From assembly GCA_038240605.1 (NCBI GenBank), contig JBBSDP010000008.1:52834-116833 (forward strand): a DNA stretch of 64,000 bases, written 5' to 3'. Made by a program: the position numbers and the translations under genes. The notes under the pieces were generated by a model. That model did not search any database. It had not been told where the DNA came from and worked only from the letters and a program-made list of their open reading frames with translations. The stretch comes from JBBSDP01 sp038240605. Its GTDB lineage: Bacteria > Planctomycetota > Phycisphaerae > Tepidisphaerales > Tepidisphaeraceae. Shown piece by piece: positions 8,550-18,347 of this stretch. Position 1 is the first letter of the stretch; each line of letters starts with the position of its first letter.

Positions 8550-9968
8550 ATGCTCCAAGCCAACACTGTCACGAAGGCTCGCCTGCTGATCGTGGATGAG
8601 GACCGGATCATCCTTCAGTCACTCTCGCAGTTCCTCCGTCGCGAGGGATACGAGGTGAAGACCAGCGACCGTCCGGATGACGCGCTGGCAATTCTCGAGT
8701 CCGGGCAGGCGGAGCTGCTCCTGGCGGACATCAACATGCCGGGCATAGAGCCGGCGACGTTCCTGCGCGAGGTCCGCCGACGCTTTCCGCAGGTGGTGGT
8801 GATCGTCATTACCGGGTACGGCTCCATCGAGGGAGCGGTGGAAGCAACCAAGATCGGCGCGTTCGATTACCTGACCAAGCCAATCGTGGATGAAGAGATC
8901 CGCGTCGTCGTCGAGAAGGCGGCGCGGCAGCAGGCGTTGCTCTTCGAGAACCATGCGCTGCGGCAGCAGCTCGACCTGCGCTTCGGACTGGAAAACGTGG
9001 TGGGCCACGATCACAAGATGCTCAAGGTGTTCGACCTCGTCGACGCCGTCGCCGACAGCCGCACTACCGTGCTGATGACCGGCGAGAGCGGCACCGGCAA
9101 ATCGCTCCTGGCGCGGGCGATCCACCATCGCTCTCCCCGGCGTGGCAAGCCGTTCGTCGAGGTGAGCTGCGGAGCATTGCCGGAGACGCTGCTGGAGAGC
9201 GAGCTGTTCGGACACACCAAAGGCGCGTTCACCGGCGCGATCGCGGATAAGCCCGGCCGTTTCCTCGCCGCCGACGGGGGCACGCTGTTCCTCGACGAGA
9301 TCAACTCCGCCTCACCGGCGATGCAATTGAAGCTGCTGCGCGTGCTTCAGGAGCGCTGTTTCGAGCCGGTCGGAAGCAACGACACGCGGACGGTTGACGT
9401 GCGCGTGATCCTCGCGACCAACGTGGACCTGACCACGCTGGTGGCTGAAGGAAAGTTCCGCCAGGACCTTTACTACCGGATCAACGTGCTGAACGTACGC
9501 CTGCCGCCGATGCGCGAGCGTGTCGGAGACGTGGCGCTCCTGGCCAATCACTTCCTGCGACGGCTCAGCAAGGAAACATCGCGCGAGGTGCTCGGCTTCA
9601 CCGATGCCGCTCTGGCGGCGCTTCAGCGTTACCCTTGGCCGGGCAACGTGCGCGAGCTGGAGAATGCCGTCGAGCGGGCCGTGGTCCTCAGCCGTCGGCC
9701 GCAGATCGACTTCTTCGATCTGCCCGAAACGGTGCAGGCCCACGACGCCCCCGTCCCCGCGAGGCGCGTAGCCGATGGCGACGAAGCGTATTCACAACCC
9801 CTGCCGCTTCAGGCTGCATTGGAGACGCCCGAGCGACGAATCATCGAAGCGGCGCTGCGCCGCAACAACTGGAACCGCCAGGGGACTGCCGCCGAGCTCG
9901 ATATCAACCGGACGACGCTCTACAAGAAGATGCGCAAGTATCAACTCGATGTCGGCGAATCCAATTGA
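8550..9968 (+). CDS. NtrC/AtoC-family sigma-54-dependent response regulator
   Basis: The protein activates sigma-54 RNA polymerase when phosphorylated. The receiver domain (residues 8-125) has the phospho-acceptor Asp60 (ADINMPG) and Lys110. The AAA+ domain has Walker A GESGTGKS (178-185), the sigma-54 contact loop GAFTGA (225-230), Walker B LFLDE (246-250) and WPGNVREL (363-370). A Fis-type helix-turn-helix occupies about 428-465. All key residues are present. No kinase gene is adjacent; the nearest kinases lie at 22-25 kb and 36-43 kb. ribE follows in the same direction after 76 bases. Confidence 0.95.
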   Translation: MLQANTVTKARLLIVDEDRIILQSLSQFLRREGYEVKTSDRPDDALAILESGQAELLLADINMPGIEPATFLREVRRRFPQVVVIVITGYGSIEGAVEATKIGAFDYLTKPIVDEEIRVVVEKAARQQALLFENHALRQQLDLRFGLENVVGHDHKMLKVFDLVDAVADSRTTVLMTGESGTGKSLLARAIHHRSPRRGKPFVEVSCGALPETLLESELFGHTKGAFTGAIADKPGRFLAADGGTLFLDEINSASPAMQLKLLRVLQERCFEPVGSNDTRTVDVRVILATNVDLTTLVAEGKFRQDLYYRINVLNVRLPPMRERVGDVALLANHFLRRLSKETSREVLGFTDAALAALQRYPWPGNVRELENAVERAVVLSRRPQIDFFDLPETVQAHDAPVPARRVADGDEAYSQPLPLQAALETPERRIIEAALRRNNWNRQGTAAELDINRTTLYKKMRKYQLDVGESN

Positions 9969-10044
9969 TGTCTCACAAATCGCACCCCTGAATGAAGATG
10001 CGATAGAGGTGCTTGCCGGCCCCGGGCCGCCTACACTCCGAACG

Positions 10045-10722
10045 ATGTTCACGGGAATTGTCGAGCGAACAGTACGGGTGGTGGGCGTTGCCGAAACGCC
10101 CGCATTCCGGCGATTGACGCTCGCCGTCCCATGGACCGACCTGCGCGACGGGGAAAGCGTCGCGGTGAACGGCGTCTGCCTGACCGTCGCTGAGCGCGAG
10201 CCCGGCCTGGTAGGTTTTGACGTGATCGAGGAAACCCTCCGCCGTACGAACCTGGGGCTGCTGACGGAAGGCGATGACGTCAACGTCGAACGTTCGCTTC
10301 GTGCCGGCGATCGGATCGATGGTCATTTCGTCCAGGGGCACGTTGATGGCCGTGCCCTCCTCATCGAGCACCTTGACCATGAGCGGGAACGGCGTCTCAC
10401 GCTCGAAACGACTCCCGAACTTGCCGGCTACATCATTCCCAAAGGCTCGATCGCGCTGGACGGCGTCAGCCTCACCGTGGCCGAGATAAACGGCGACCGC
10501 TTCGAGGTGGCCCTGATTCCCACGACTATTCGATTCACCACGCTGACCGCCCGCGCCATCGGCTGGCCGTTTAACCTCGAGACCGACGTGATCAGTAAAA
10601 CCGTGGTTTCGTACCTTGAACGAGAGAAACGCTCAGCCGAAGATAAGGAGGGTTCGGGGTTCAGGGTTGAGGGTTCAGTAAAGTCGCGGCCGGCGGAAGC
10701 TTTGCTGAACCCTGAACCCTGA
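10045..10722 (+). CDS. ribE: Riboflavin synthase alpha chain with repeat-derived tail
   Basis: The enzyme dismutates two molecules of 6,7-dimethyl-8-ribityllumazine to riboflavin. The ATG at 10045 gives MFTGIVE, the invariant family start, and the two homologous lumazine-binding barrels follow, each with a GVCLTV or GVSLTV strand and the linker VERSLRAGDRIDGHFVQGHVDG. The normal C terminus ends near YLEREKRSAEDK. The last roughly 24 residues (EGSGFRVEG and onward) and the stop codon come from the palindromic heptad repeat at 10651-10733. pdxA starts 18 bases later. Confidence 0.95.
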   Translation: MFTGIVERTVRVVGVAETPAFRRLTLAVPWTDLRDGESVAVNGVCLTVAEREPGLVGFDVIEETLRRTNLGLLTEGDDVNVERSLRAGDRIDGHFVQGHVDGRALLIEHLDHERERRLTLETTPELAGYIIPKGSIALDGVSLTVAEINGDRFEVALIPTTIRFTTLTARAIGWPFNLETDVISKTVVSYLEREKRSAEDKEGSGFRVEGSVKSRPAEALLNPEP

Positions 10723-10733
10723 ACCCCAGAACC
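10651..10733. repeat. Heptad-repeat palindrome (GGTTCAG family), copy 1
   Basis: The left arm, 10651-10678, is four 7-bp units (GGTTCGG, GGTTCAG, GGTTGAG, GGTTCAG). The right arm, 10705-10725 and onward, is three CTGAACC units followed by CCAGAACC. The arms are nearly perfect inverted copies around a 26-nt loop. The element encodes the ribE C-terminal tail and stop and ends just before the pdxA ATG at 10741, so it forms the junction of the two genes and leaves no visible Shine-Dalgarno for pdxA. Confidence 0.85.
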
Positions 10734-10740
10734 TTGAACT

Positions 10741-11838
10741 ATGGAATTTCGGCCCACCATCGCGATCAGCATGGGCGATCCCGCAGGGATCGGGGCGGAG
10801 GTGATCGTCAAGGCGCTGGCCGACCCGGTCCTCCGCCACAAGGCGCGTTACATCATCTACGGGATGAACGAGCTGCTCAGTTATGCGGCGGACATCGCCG
10901 AGTTCGATGTCTTCTGGTGGCGCGATCAATACAACGGCCGCCTGCGCAGCTATCCCCACGATGTCGTCGTCGTCGATTACGACCAGTACTCGATGCTCGG
11001 CAACGCGATCCGCACCCCCAGCAAGATGGGGGGCGAAGCATCTATGCGATTCTGCGTCGACGCCATCGACGCGGCGCAGAAGAAGCTCGTCGATGCCATC
11101 GTCACCGCGCCGATCGCCAAGGAAAGCTGGAAGCTGGCCGGCTACCACTATCCCGGCCATACCGAACTGCTCGCCCAGCGCACCGGCGCCCGCCGGCATG
11201 CGATGATGTTCGCCGGCGGCCCGCTCAAGGTGGTCCTGGCGACGGTCCACGTTCCACTCATGGGGCTGTGGGGCCGGCTGAACATCGGCGCGGTCTTCCA
11301 GCCGATCGAGCTGGTACACCAAGCCATGGTGGAATGGTTCGATACACCCAAGCCGCGGATCGCGGTGTGCGGCGTGAATCCCCACGCCAGCGAGAACGGG
11401 CAATTCGGTGATGAAGAGGAGCGCATCATTTCCCCCGCCATCCTCATGGCCCGCGACCAGGGGATCGACGTCAGCGGGCCGTACCCCGGCGATACGATCT
11501 TCCTCCGCGCCCGCGATGGCCATTTTGACGCCGTCGTTGCCATGTACCACGACCAGGGCCTGATCCCCGTGAAGCTCCTCGCGTTCGACCAGGCGGTCAA
11601 CGTGACGCTGGGCCTGCCGATCATTCGCACCAGCCCGGACCACGGGACCGCGTTCGACATCGTCGGGCGAAACCGCGCCAACCCCGGCTCCATGCGCGCC
11701 GCCATCGAGCTGGCGATCGACCTGGCGGTGCGGCGCAACGCTCGCGAGAACGCGCGCTCCGCCAAACCCATGCCCAGCGACATCCACGCCAGCGACCCGA
11801 ATATCGGCCAGCGGGACGCTGGCCAGCAGGAACGATAA
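10741..11838 (+). CDS. pdxA: 4-hydroxythreonine-4-phosphate dehydrogenase
   Basis: PdxA oxidises 4-phosphohydroxy-L-threonine in pyridoxal phosphate synthesis (DXP-dependent route). The 365-residue product begins with MGDPAGIGAE (residues 11-20) and carries the three metal-binding histidine contexts PGHTE, NPHASENG and MYHDQGL, plus TSPDHGTAFDIVG near the C terminus. The last 30 residues are polar and extend past the usual end. The gene directly follows a palindromic repeat; the zinc-ribbon membrane protein follows 22 bases later. Confidence 0.95.
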   Translation: MEFRPTIAISMGDPAGIGAEVIVKALADPVLRHKARYIIYGMNELLSYAADIAEFDVFWWRDQYNGRLRSYPHDVVVVDYDQYSMLGNAIRTPSKMGGEASMRFCVDAIDAAQKKLVDAIVTAPIAKESWKLAGYHYPGHTELLAQRTGARRHAMMFAGGPLKVVLATVHVPLMGLWGRLNIGAVFQPIELVHQAMVEWFDTPKPRIAVCGVNPHASENGQFGDEEERIISPAILMARDQGIDVSGPYPGDTIFLRARDGHFDAVVAMYHDQGLIPVKLLAFDQAVNVTLGLPIIRTSPDHGTAFDIVGRNRANPGSMRAAIELAIDLAVRRNARENARSAKPMPSDIHASDPNIGQRDAGQQER

Positions 11839-11860
11839 AAAATCTTCCGCGAACGGCCTG

Positions 11861-12469
11861 ATGAACGGCGACGCACCGAACCCGCTAGAACCGTTACCAT
11901 CGCCTGACGCCGATGACGACCGCTCCTGGGCGGCGCGTCTGCTCCCCCCTTCGGACGTCCCGTTCGGGTCCCGCTGGAAGAACTTGCGGTTGCAGGGGAC
12001 CGGCCTGAATCCAATTCTGATCTACGGAAGCTTCCTGGCGGTCTTCGTGCTTTGGATCGTCGGGGCTTGCCTGCTCTCATTCCTCGGTCTGATCGTCATG
12101 CTGCTGGGCGTCGCGGCGCTGTTCGCCGTCACCACTTATTACTCCCGGCGGCAGCAGATGCGCGAGATGCGCACGGGAATGGGCTTCTGCCCCGGATGCG
12201 GCTACGATCTTCGCGAAAGCGCCACGGCGTGCCCCGAGTGCAACACGCCGGTCCCCGATGAGATCCTCCGACGACGGCGAGCGATGGAGCGAATACGGGC
12301 CCTGGCGGGCAACGTTCGGGTTGCGTCCGTGCGGGTAGCGAGGATCGAGCCAGGCCGCGAGATCGAAATAGATCCGCTCTCCCGGCGGGCACCAACGCCG
12401 GAGCTTCCACCGATCCCGCTCATCGATGAGCCGTCCGAGCAATCCGACGGCGCGGAGCCCAAACCCTGA
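11861..12469 (+). CDS. Zinc-ribbon membrane protein
   Basis: The 202-residue protein has two adjacent hydrophobic segments (about 50-75 and 77-92), then a zinc ribbon with CPGCGYDLR and CPECN (about 109-130), and a proline/arginine-rich cytoplasmic tail. The C-x2-C-GYDLR pattern is a family mark I associate with planctomycetes. The function is unknown. It probably shares a transcript with pdxA. Its 3' end is 15 bases from the convergent LigD-like gene. Confidence 0.75.
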   Translation: MNGDAPNPLEPLPSPDADDDRSWAARLLPPSDVPFGSRWKNLRLQGTGLNPILIYGSFLAVFVLWIVGACLLSFLGLIVMLLGVAALFAVTTYYSRRQQMREMRTGMGFCPGCGYDLRESATACPECNTPVPDEILRRRRAMERIRALAGNVRVASVRVARIEPGREIEIDPLSRRAPTPELPPIPLIDEPSEQSDGAEPKP

Positions 12470-12484
12470 ACGATCGCTGCGCTC

Positions 12485-13267
12485 TTACCGGCCTGCCTTG
12501 GCGGTCGGTTTTGGGCGGCCCGTTTTCTTGACGGGGGGCTTCTTCGTCGACTTGCCGCGCTTCTCTTTGGCGAGCTTCAACTTCGCGGCCTGCGCGATGA
12601 TTGATTGCAACATTGCGCCGGCTTCGCCCCCCTTGGCGGGAAGGTGCGACTCCCAGACATCCGGCTTGTCCGCCGCGAGGATGTCGGCAAAATCGCCGAA
12701 GCTCTTCACGCTCTGTGGGGCCACGCGGATAATGTCCAACGGACCTGCCCATTCGTCGCGGTGCTTGATGAGGAGCCAGGTACGGCTCGTCCCCGCCGCA
12801 TCCGGACGGCCACCCCCGGTGCGGACCAGGACCCAGCTCCCCTTGAGCTTCACGCCGTTCAGGCTGAACTTCAGCTCGCCCGCATCGAGACGGGCATCGA
12901 TATCGTCAACCTCGGGTGTCCACGTCCCCTTGTCCCACAGCAACACGATCCCCGCTCCATATCCCTCCGGTATCACGCCTTCGAACTCGCCATAGTCCAA
13001 GGGGTGATCCTCCACCCGCATTGCCAGGCGCTTGTCCTTCGGATTGAGGGACGGCCCCTTGGGCACCGCCCAGGAGAGCAACGCACCGCGATGTTCAAGA
13101 CGAAAGTCGTAATGGAGATGACTCGCCAGGTGTTTCTGAACGCAGAAGAACAATTCCTTTGTCTTCTTGCCTGCACGTTTTGACCGTCCTGACGGCTCGG
13201 GCGTTGAGGTGAAATTGCGCTTGGCGCGATACTCGTACAGCGGTCGTTGTGTGCGTCGGGATGGCAT
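12485..13267 (-). CDS. Stand-alone LigD-type 3'-phosphoesterase (PE domain)
   Basis: The product matches the phosphoesterase domain of bacterial LigD, which trims 3'-phosphate and ribonucleotide ends during non-homologous end joining. Diagnostic parts are HLHYDFRLE (about 50-58) with catalytic His and Asp, LLSWAVPKGPS, VEDHPLDYGEFEG and PEGYGAG, then KGSWVLVR and LIKHRDEWA. The polymerase and ligase domains are absent. The C-terminal 45 residues are Lys/Ala/Pro-rich, probably a nucleic-acid-binding tail. No Ku or ligase gene lies nearby, so any partners are elsewhere in the genome. Confidence 0.9.
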   Translation of the reverse strand: MPSRRTQRPLYEYRAKRNFTSTPEPSGRSKRAGKKTKELFFCVQKHLASHLHYDFRLEHRGALLSWAVPKGPSLNPKDKRLAMRVEDHPLDYGEFEGVIPEGYGAGIVLLWDKGTWTPEVDDIDARLDAGELKFSLNGVKLKGSWVLVRTGGGRPDAAGTSRTWLLIKHRDEWAGPLDIIRVAPQSVKSFGDFADILAADKPDVWESHLPAKGGEAGAMLQSIIAQAAKLKLAKEKRGKSTKKPPVKKTGRPKPTAKAGR

Positions 13268-13460
13268 GGCCGTGTTCCAATCGTAAAGGCCGCTCCCCTG
13301 CCCGACAGCGCCGAAACGGGCGATAACGCGTCAGGTTGGGCCCAACGTCCGATAAATCGCCCCGAATCCGGCCGTTACCGCCATCCGTTGACATCCCCCG
13401 GCGCATTCCATTACTTTCCGGCCTCGTTCACCCATGCTCGGCGAACGCGGAACGGACGCG

Positions 13461-14612
13461 ATGCAAACAAAAACGGTTGTCAGCAGAGCCAAGGCCTACC
13501 TGAAGGTCCGTCAGAAGGCCGTGCGCGATGCCATGAAGGAACTCAAGCTTCAGGGCCTGCTCCTGACCTATCCGCCGGACCTGGCCTACCTGACCAATTT
13601 CGCTGGCGACGATTCGATCGGCCTCATCACCGGGAAGGATTTCTATCTCGTCACCGACTTCCGCTACGCCGAACAGTCGGAGAATGAGGCCGGCTGGCTC
13701 ACCACGCGCATTCGCGAAGGGAAGATGGATGAGGCGCTGGCCAGAACGATCGTCGATTCCAAGGCGCATCGCATCGGCTTCGAGGCCAACTTCACGACCT
13801 TCGGCCAGATCCACGCGGTCGATAAGGCCATCAAGGACATCAAGAAGGAGAGTAAGGACGCCAAGGGGCCGGTCGACCTCGTCCCCCTCGAAGACGTGAT
13901 GACCAACATCCGCAAGGTGAAGGACGACCACGAGATCGACCTGATCCGCAAGTCGGTCGGCGTCGCCGAGGAAGCGTTCGAGGCGATCCGCGCCGAGATC
14001 AAGACGGGCCAGAGCGAGAATCACCTTGCGGGCATGCTCGTCTTCGAGCTGCGCTCGCGCGGGGCGAGCGATTCCAGTTTCCCGGTGATCGTCGCCGCCG
14101 GCGCCAACAGCTCGCTGCCCCACTATCGCCCCGGGGAGACGCTCGTCGGGCGCGACCAGCCCCTGCTGATCGACTGGGGCGCGCTCTTCAAAGGGTACTG
14201 TAGCGACCTGACACGCACGCTCCTGATCGGACGCGTGAACCCGCGCATCAAGGAAATCTACGACGTGGTCCGCGAGGCCCAGGAGGCCGCGATCAAGTTC
14301 CTGCGTCCCGGCGTCACGACCACGCAGGCCGACCGCGTGGCCCGCGACGTGATCAATCGGGCTGGGTTTGAAAAGCAGTTCGGCCACGGGCTTGGCCACG
14401 GCATTGGGCGCGACATCCACGAGCTGCCCAGCATGCGTAAAATAGGCGGCGAGGAAGAGCTGATGCCGGGGATGATCGTAACCGTGGAGCCGGGCATTTA
14501 CCTGCCGGGCGAAGGGGGCGTGCGAATTGAGGACGACGTCCTGATCACGCATTCCGGCGCCGAGGTGCTGTCGACGCTCGACCGGAGCTTCGAGGGGTGC
14601 CACATTGAGTGA
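13461..14612 (+). CDS. M24 family aminopeptidase P (Xaa-Pro aminopeptidase)
   Basis: A creatinase-like N-terminal domain is followed by a pita-bread M24 peptidase fold. The five metal ligands are visible: Asp in IDWGALF, Asp in SDLTRT, His in GHGLGHGIG, Glu in EPGIYLPGE and Glu in RIEDDVL. The enzyme removes N-terminal residues preceding proline. A start at 13434 is possible, but the ATG at 13461 (MQTKTVVSRAKAY) gives a more usual N terminus. The gene is followed by accB and accC, a conserved bacterial arrangement; its stop overlaps the proposed accB TTG start by 8 bases. Confidence 0.9.
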   Translation: MQTKTVVSRAKAYLKVRQKAVRDAMKELKLQGLLLTYPPDLAYLTNFAGDDSIGLITGKDFYLVTDFRYAEQSENEAGWLTTRIREGKMDEALARTIVDSKAHRIGFEANFTTFGQIHAVDKAIKDIKKESKDAKGPVDLVPLEDVMTNIRKVKDDHEIDLIRKSVGVAEEAFEAIRAEIKTGQSENHLAGMLVFELRSRGASDSSFPVIVAAGANSSLPHYRPGETLVGRDQPLLIDWGALFKGYCSDLTRTLLIGRVNPRIKEIYDVVREAQEAAIKFLRPGVTTTQADRVARDVINRAGFEKQFGHGLGHGIGRDIHELPSMRKIGGEEELMPGMIVTVEPGIYLPGEGGVRIEDDVLITHSGAEVLSTLDRSFEGCHIE

Positions 14613-15120
14613 AAAACGTGAAACCCGGAAATCCCCCAGGGCCGCCGTGGCTTCGGGCGGCCCTATGGACATGCTCTTCCTCGAGCAGCTCGGCAAGTTG
14701 ATGGCCGCCAATGACCTCAACACCATCGAGCTGCGCGACGGAGACCGGCGCGTCATGCTCAAGCGCGGCCCCGGCGAGGTGACGGCCGCCGTCTCCGCGC
14801 CCTCCGCAGCCCCGGCCGCCGCGCCCAGCTCGTCGCCCGCGGCCAGCGCCGCAGCGGCGGCGGCCAAGGAGGAAGAGGCGCTCATCCCGATCAAAAGCCC
14901 GATGCCCGGCACCTTCTACCTCGCCCCCAAACAGGGGGAGAAGCCGTTCGTCGCCGTCGGGTCGGAGGTCGATGACCAGACCGATGTCTGCATCATTGAG
15001 GCGATGAAGGTGTTCAATAACCTCAAGGCCGAATGCCAGGGCACGATCGCCCGCATCCTCGCCGAAGACGGCCAGCCGGTGGAGTTTGGAACGGTCCTGT
15101 TTCTTGTGAAACCAAAGTAG
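14605..15120 (+). CDS. accB: Biotin carboxyl carrier protein of acetyl-CoA carboxylase
   Basis: AccB carries biotin between the carboxylase and transferase parts of acetyl-CoA carboxylase. The biotinyl domain (residues 93-170) has EAMKVFN with the biotinylated Lys135, and an Ala/Pro/Ser-rich hinge spans about 61-87. The start is uncertain: TTG at 14605 overlaps the upstream stop, while ATG at 14665 (MDMLFLEQLGKLM) fits the family start better. The stop at 15118-15120 abuts a palindromic repeat that fills the gap to accC. Confidence 0.93.
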   Translation: MSEKRETRKSPRAAVASGGPMDMLFLEQLGKLMAANDLNTIELRDGDRRVMLKRGPGEVTAAVSAPSAAPAAAPSSSPAASAAAAAAKEEEALIPIKSPMPGTFYLAPKQGEKPFVAVGSEVDDQTDVCIIEAMKVFNNLKAECQGTIARILAEDGQPVEFGTVLFLVKPK

Positions 15121-15193
15121 GGTTCGGGGTTCAGGGTTCAGTGGGGAGAAACTCCTCATCTGCCCTGAACCCTGAACACCGAACCCTGAACCC
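15121..15193. repeat. Heptad-repeat palindrome (GGTTCAG family), copy 2
   Basis: The left arm is GGTTCGG, GGTTCAG, GGTTCAG (15121-15141). The right arm is CTGAACC, CTGAACA, CCGAACC, CTGAACC (15165-15192). It begins with the first base after the accB stop and ends six bases before the accC ATG, so nearly the whole 79-base intergenic gap is repeat. The folded arms would form a strong mRNA hairpin between two subunits of one enzyme. Confidence 0.85.
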
Positions 15194-15199
15194 TTCCCT

Positions 15200-16517
<1,318 letters not shown>

Positions 16518-16546
<29 letters not shown>

Positions 16547-17525
16547 TCCCGTCGCTCGCCGCATCCAGTGCTCCATCGAGAAAATTGCCCAGCCGGCGCC
16601 GATACGCTTGTGGGTCCGCCGCCAGCGCCAGTGACCGCCCCACCTCGGGAACCGACCACCATTCGTCTTTCTCGATGCCCCTCGCTGCGCACGCCCGGCC
16701 CGCAAGCCGCGCCTGTAGCGTTTCCGCGTCGGCCGCGGTCATCACTCGGTCCCCCTGGGAGTAGATGGCCATCACTGGACATCGAATTTCGGCGATGAGA
16801 TCCCTCGTCCGCACCGCGTCGAACTTCACGTGGGCCAACGCCTGGGCCAAATCGATCGACAGTCGTGCTAGCAGGCCGCCGGGAAATCCCAGCCCGTCGA
16901 GAGTGGCCATGGCGAACTGCCGGAAATCGGCAAACGGACTATCCAGGACAACCGCGGCCAGGTCGTCTCGACTGGCTGCGGTCGCCACCGCGACCGCCCC
17001 ACCCAGCCCGACACCGAAGAGAACCAGTTGTCTTGTCGCTTCCGGGCGTTCGGCGCGAAGCTCGTTGATTACCTGCGCGAGGTCCTCGCGCTCGCGAAAT
17101 CCGCCGGTGCTCAGGGTGCCGTCGCTCTCGCCATGCGCGCGAAGATCCAACGCCAGAACGTGAAAATCGAGCCCGTGCCACAGCGGGGCCCAGGCGATCC
17201 CGCCCACTTTGGCGTCGCCGTAATCGTGCAGGAGGATGACGCAACGGCTCACCTGGGCCCGCGCCGGTATCCACCATCCGGTGATCACCATCTTGCCGCC
17301 CCGTCCACCGGCCTCATCGCGCACCGTGAACGGCGCATTTTCGAAGTGCAGCCCCAAGTCGCCCGGCGACAGCCTTCGCAGCCGCCAGGCCGCCCGGCCG
17401 TCGGTCATGCGCGGCGGACGAAGCAGCGCCATCGCCATCAACCCTATCGCCACCGCCGCCGACCAGACCCCGGCCGCCAGCAGGAGCAACAACAGAATCC
17501 CATAGCTCGGTTGCATCACCGGCAA
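16518..17525 (-). CDS. Membrane-anchored alpha/beta-hydrolase-fold protein without a catalytic triad
   Basis: The 335-residue product has an N-terminal membrane segment (residues 8-36) and an alpha/beta-hydrolase core: ILLHDYGDAK (oxyanion loop region, 97-106), LDLRAHGESDG (126-136), and the strand/elbow FGVGLGGAVA (170-179). At the elbow the G-x-S-x-G serine is glycine (Gly173). The acid is present as Asp259 (YSQGD), but no histidine occurs after that point. It is therefore probably catalytically inactive, or uses another mechanism. The last 29 codon bases overlap accC antisense. Confidence 0.75.
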
Positions 17526-17556
17526 ATCATATCACGCGCGATCGCGTCGCCCGTAC

Positions 17557-17621
17557 CATGGGCGCTCGCCCGTGGACTGCTGTACGACGCCGTGGCACGA
17601 TCCGCCCTCGCCCGTGGGCTG
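17557..17621. repeat. Short repeats upstream of the LysM gene
   Basis: CCATGGGCG-CT-CGCCCGTGG (17557-17576) is an imperfect hairpin. The unit CTCGCCCGTGG followed by GCTGC- or ACTGC-like sequence recurs about 40 bases on, near 17606-17621. The rest of 17526-17783 shows no gene. The function is unknown; the repeat resembles dispersed GC-rich planctomycete palindromes. Confidence 0.4.
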
Positions 17622-17783
17622 CGGTACCCCGGGGCTATCAAAAGCTTTGGCGTCCCTCGCCTCTTCAGTTCCAACATTTTTCTCAACGTTCCTTTAGTTT
17701 TTCAGCCAGCGCGTCCGATAACGGTCACAGACGCTGGCCATGGATGGCTGGGCGCATCGTTGTATCTGGATGGAGTCCACCCC

Positions 17784-18170
17784 ATGAAATCGACCCTCTT
17801 CCCCGCCGCCGTCCTGTTGTTCCTCGCGATCTCCAGCGGCTGCGCGACGAAAAAGGAAACCTCGAGTACGCCCAACGCCCTGGACGTTTCCGGCCCAGTG
17901 GTGACCTCCACGACCCCGGCTCCCTCCTACACGCCGGCCACCGCGGCCCCGGTCCTGGCGGCCCCTGATCCGGCTTATTCGCAGACCCCAGCCGCTTCCA
18001 CCGGTACGGCGACGGGCGGCGGCAACTACGTCGTCAAGAAAGGCGATACCCTCTATCGCATCGCGAAGGAACATTACGGCGACGGCAAGCAGTGGCAGAA
18101 GATCGCCTCAGCCAACCCCGGCGTCTCGCCGCAATCGCTGAAGGTCGGTCAGACCCTGGTCCTTCCCTGA
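17784..18170 (+). CDS. LysM-domain lipoprotein
   Basis: The 128-residue product starts at ATG 17784 with a GGAG about 9 bases upstream. A hydrophobic signal ends in ISSGC, a plausible lipobox, so the protein is probably a lipid-anchored envelope protein. A low-complexity Thr/Pro/Ala linker leads to a C-terminal LysM domain (about 80-128: YVVKKGDTLYRIAKEHYGD to LKVGQTLVLP), which binds peptidoglycan N-acetylglucosamine. A strong terminator follows 60 bases later, so it appears to be transcribed alone. Confidence 0.88.
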   Translation: MKSTLFPAAVLLFLAISSGCATKKETSSTPNALDVSGPVVTSTTPAPSYTPATAAPVLAAPDPAYSQTPAASTGTATGGGNYVVKKGDTLYRIAKEHYGDGKQWQKIASANPGVSPQSLKVGQTLVLP

Positions 18171-18231
18171 TGCACGCATGACATTCATCACGCCCGCGCG
18201 ATTGGGTCGGAGACTCAAACGTTGGACGTTC

Positions 18232-18266
18232 ACCGCCCGGGTCGGAGACTCGGGCGGTTCTTCTTT
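18232..18266 (+). terminator. Rho-independent terminator after the LysM gene
   Basis: ACCGCCCG (18232-18239) pairs perfectly with CGGGCGGT (18251-18258). The stem extends inward by about four more pairs to a 3-nt loop, and the T-rich run TCTTCTTT (18259-18266) follows. A 13-nt copy of the loop region (GGGTCGGAGACTC) also occurs just upstream near 18205. Confidence 0.8.
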
Positions 18267-18347
18267 GCCCCCGCGCCAGGGCTATCATTCCCCGTGCCCC
18301 GGCCGCTTCCCACGTTTCCGCGCGGTGCGCGACGCAGCGCCTCGCAT

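Noticed and set aside
13428..14912. 494-codon minus-strand frame
   Set aside because: It is a shadow of the aminopeptidase P and accB genes, which carry all family motifs; the shadow has none.
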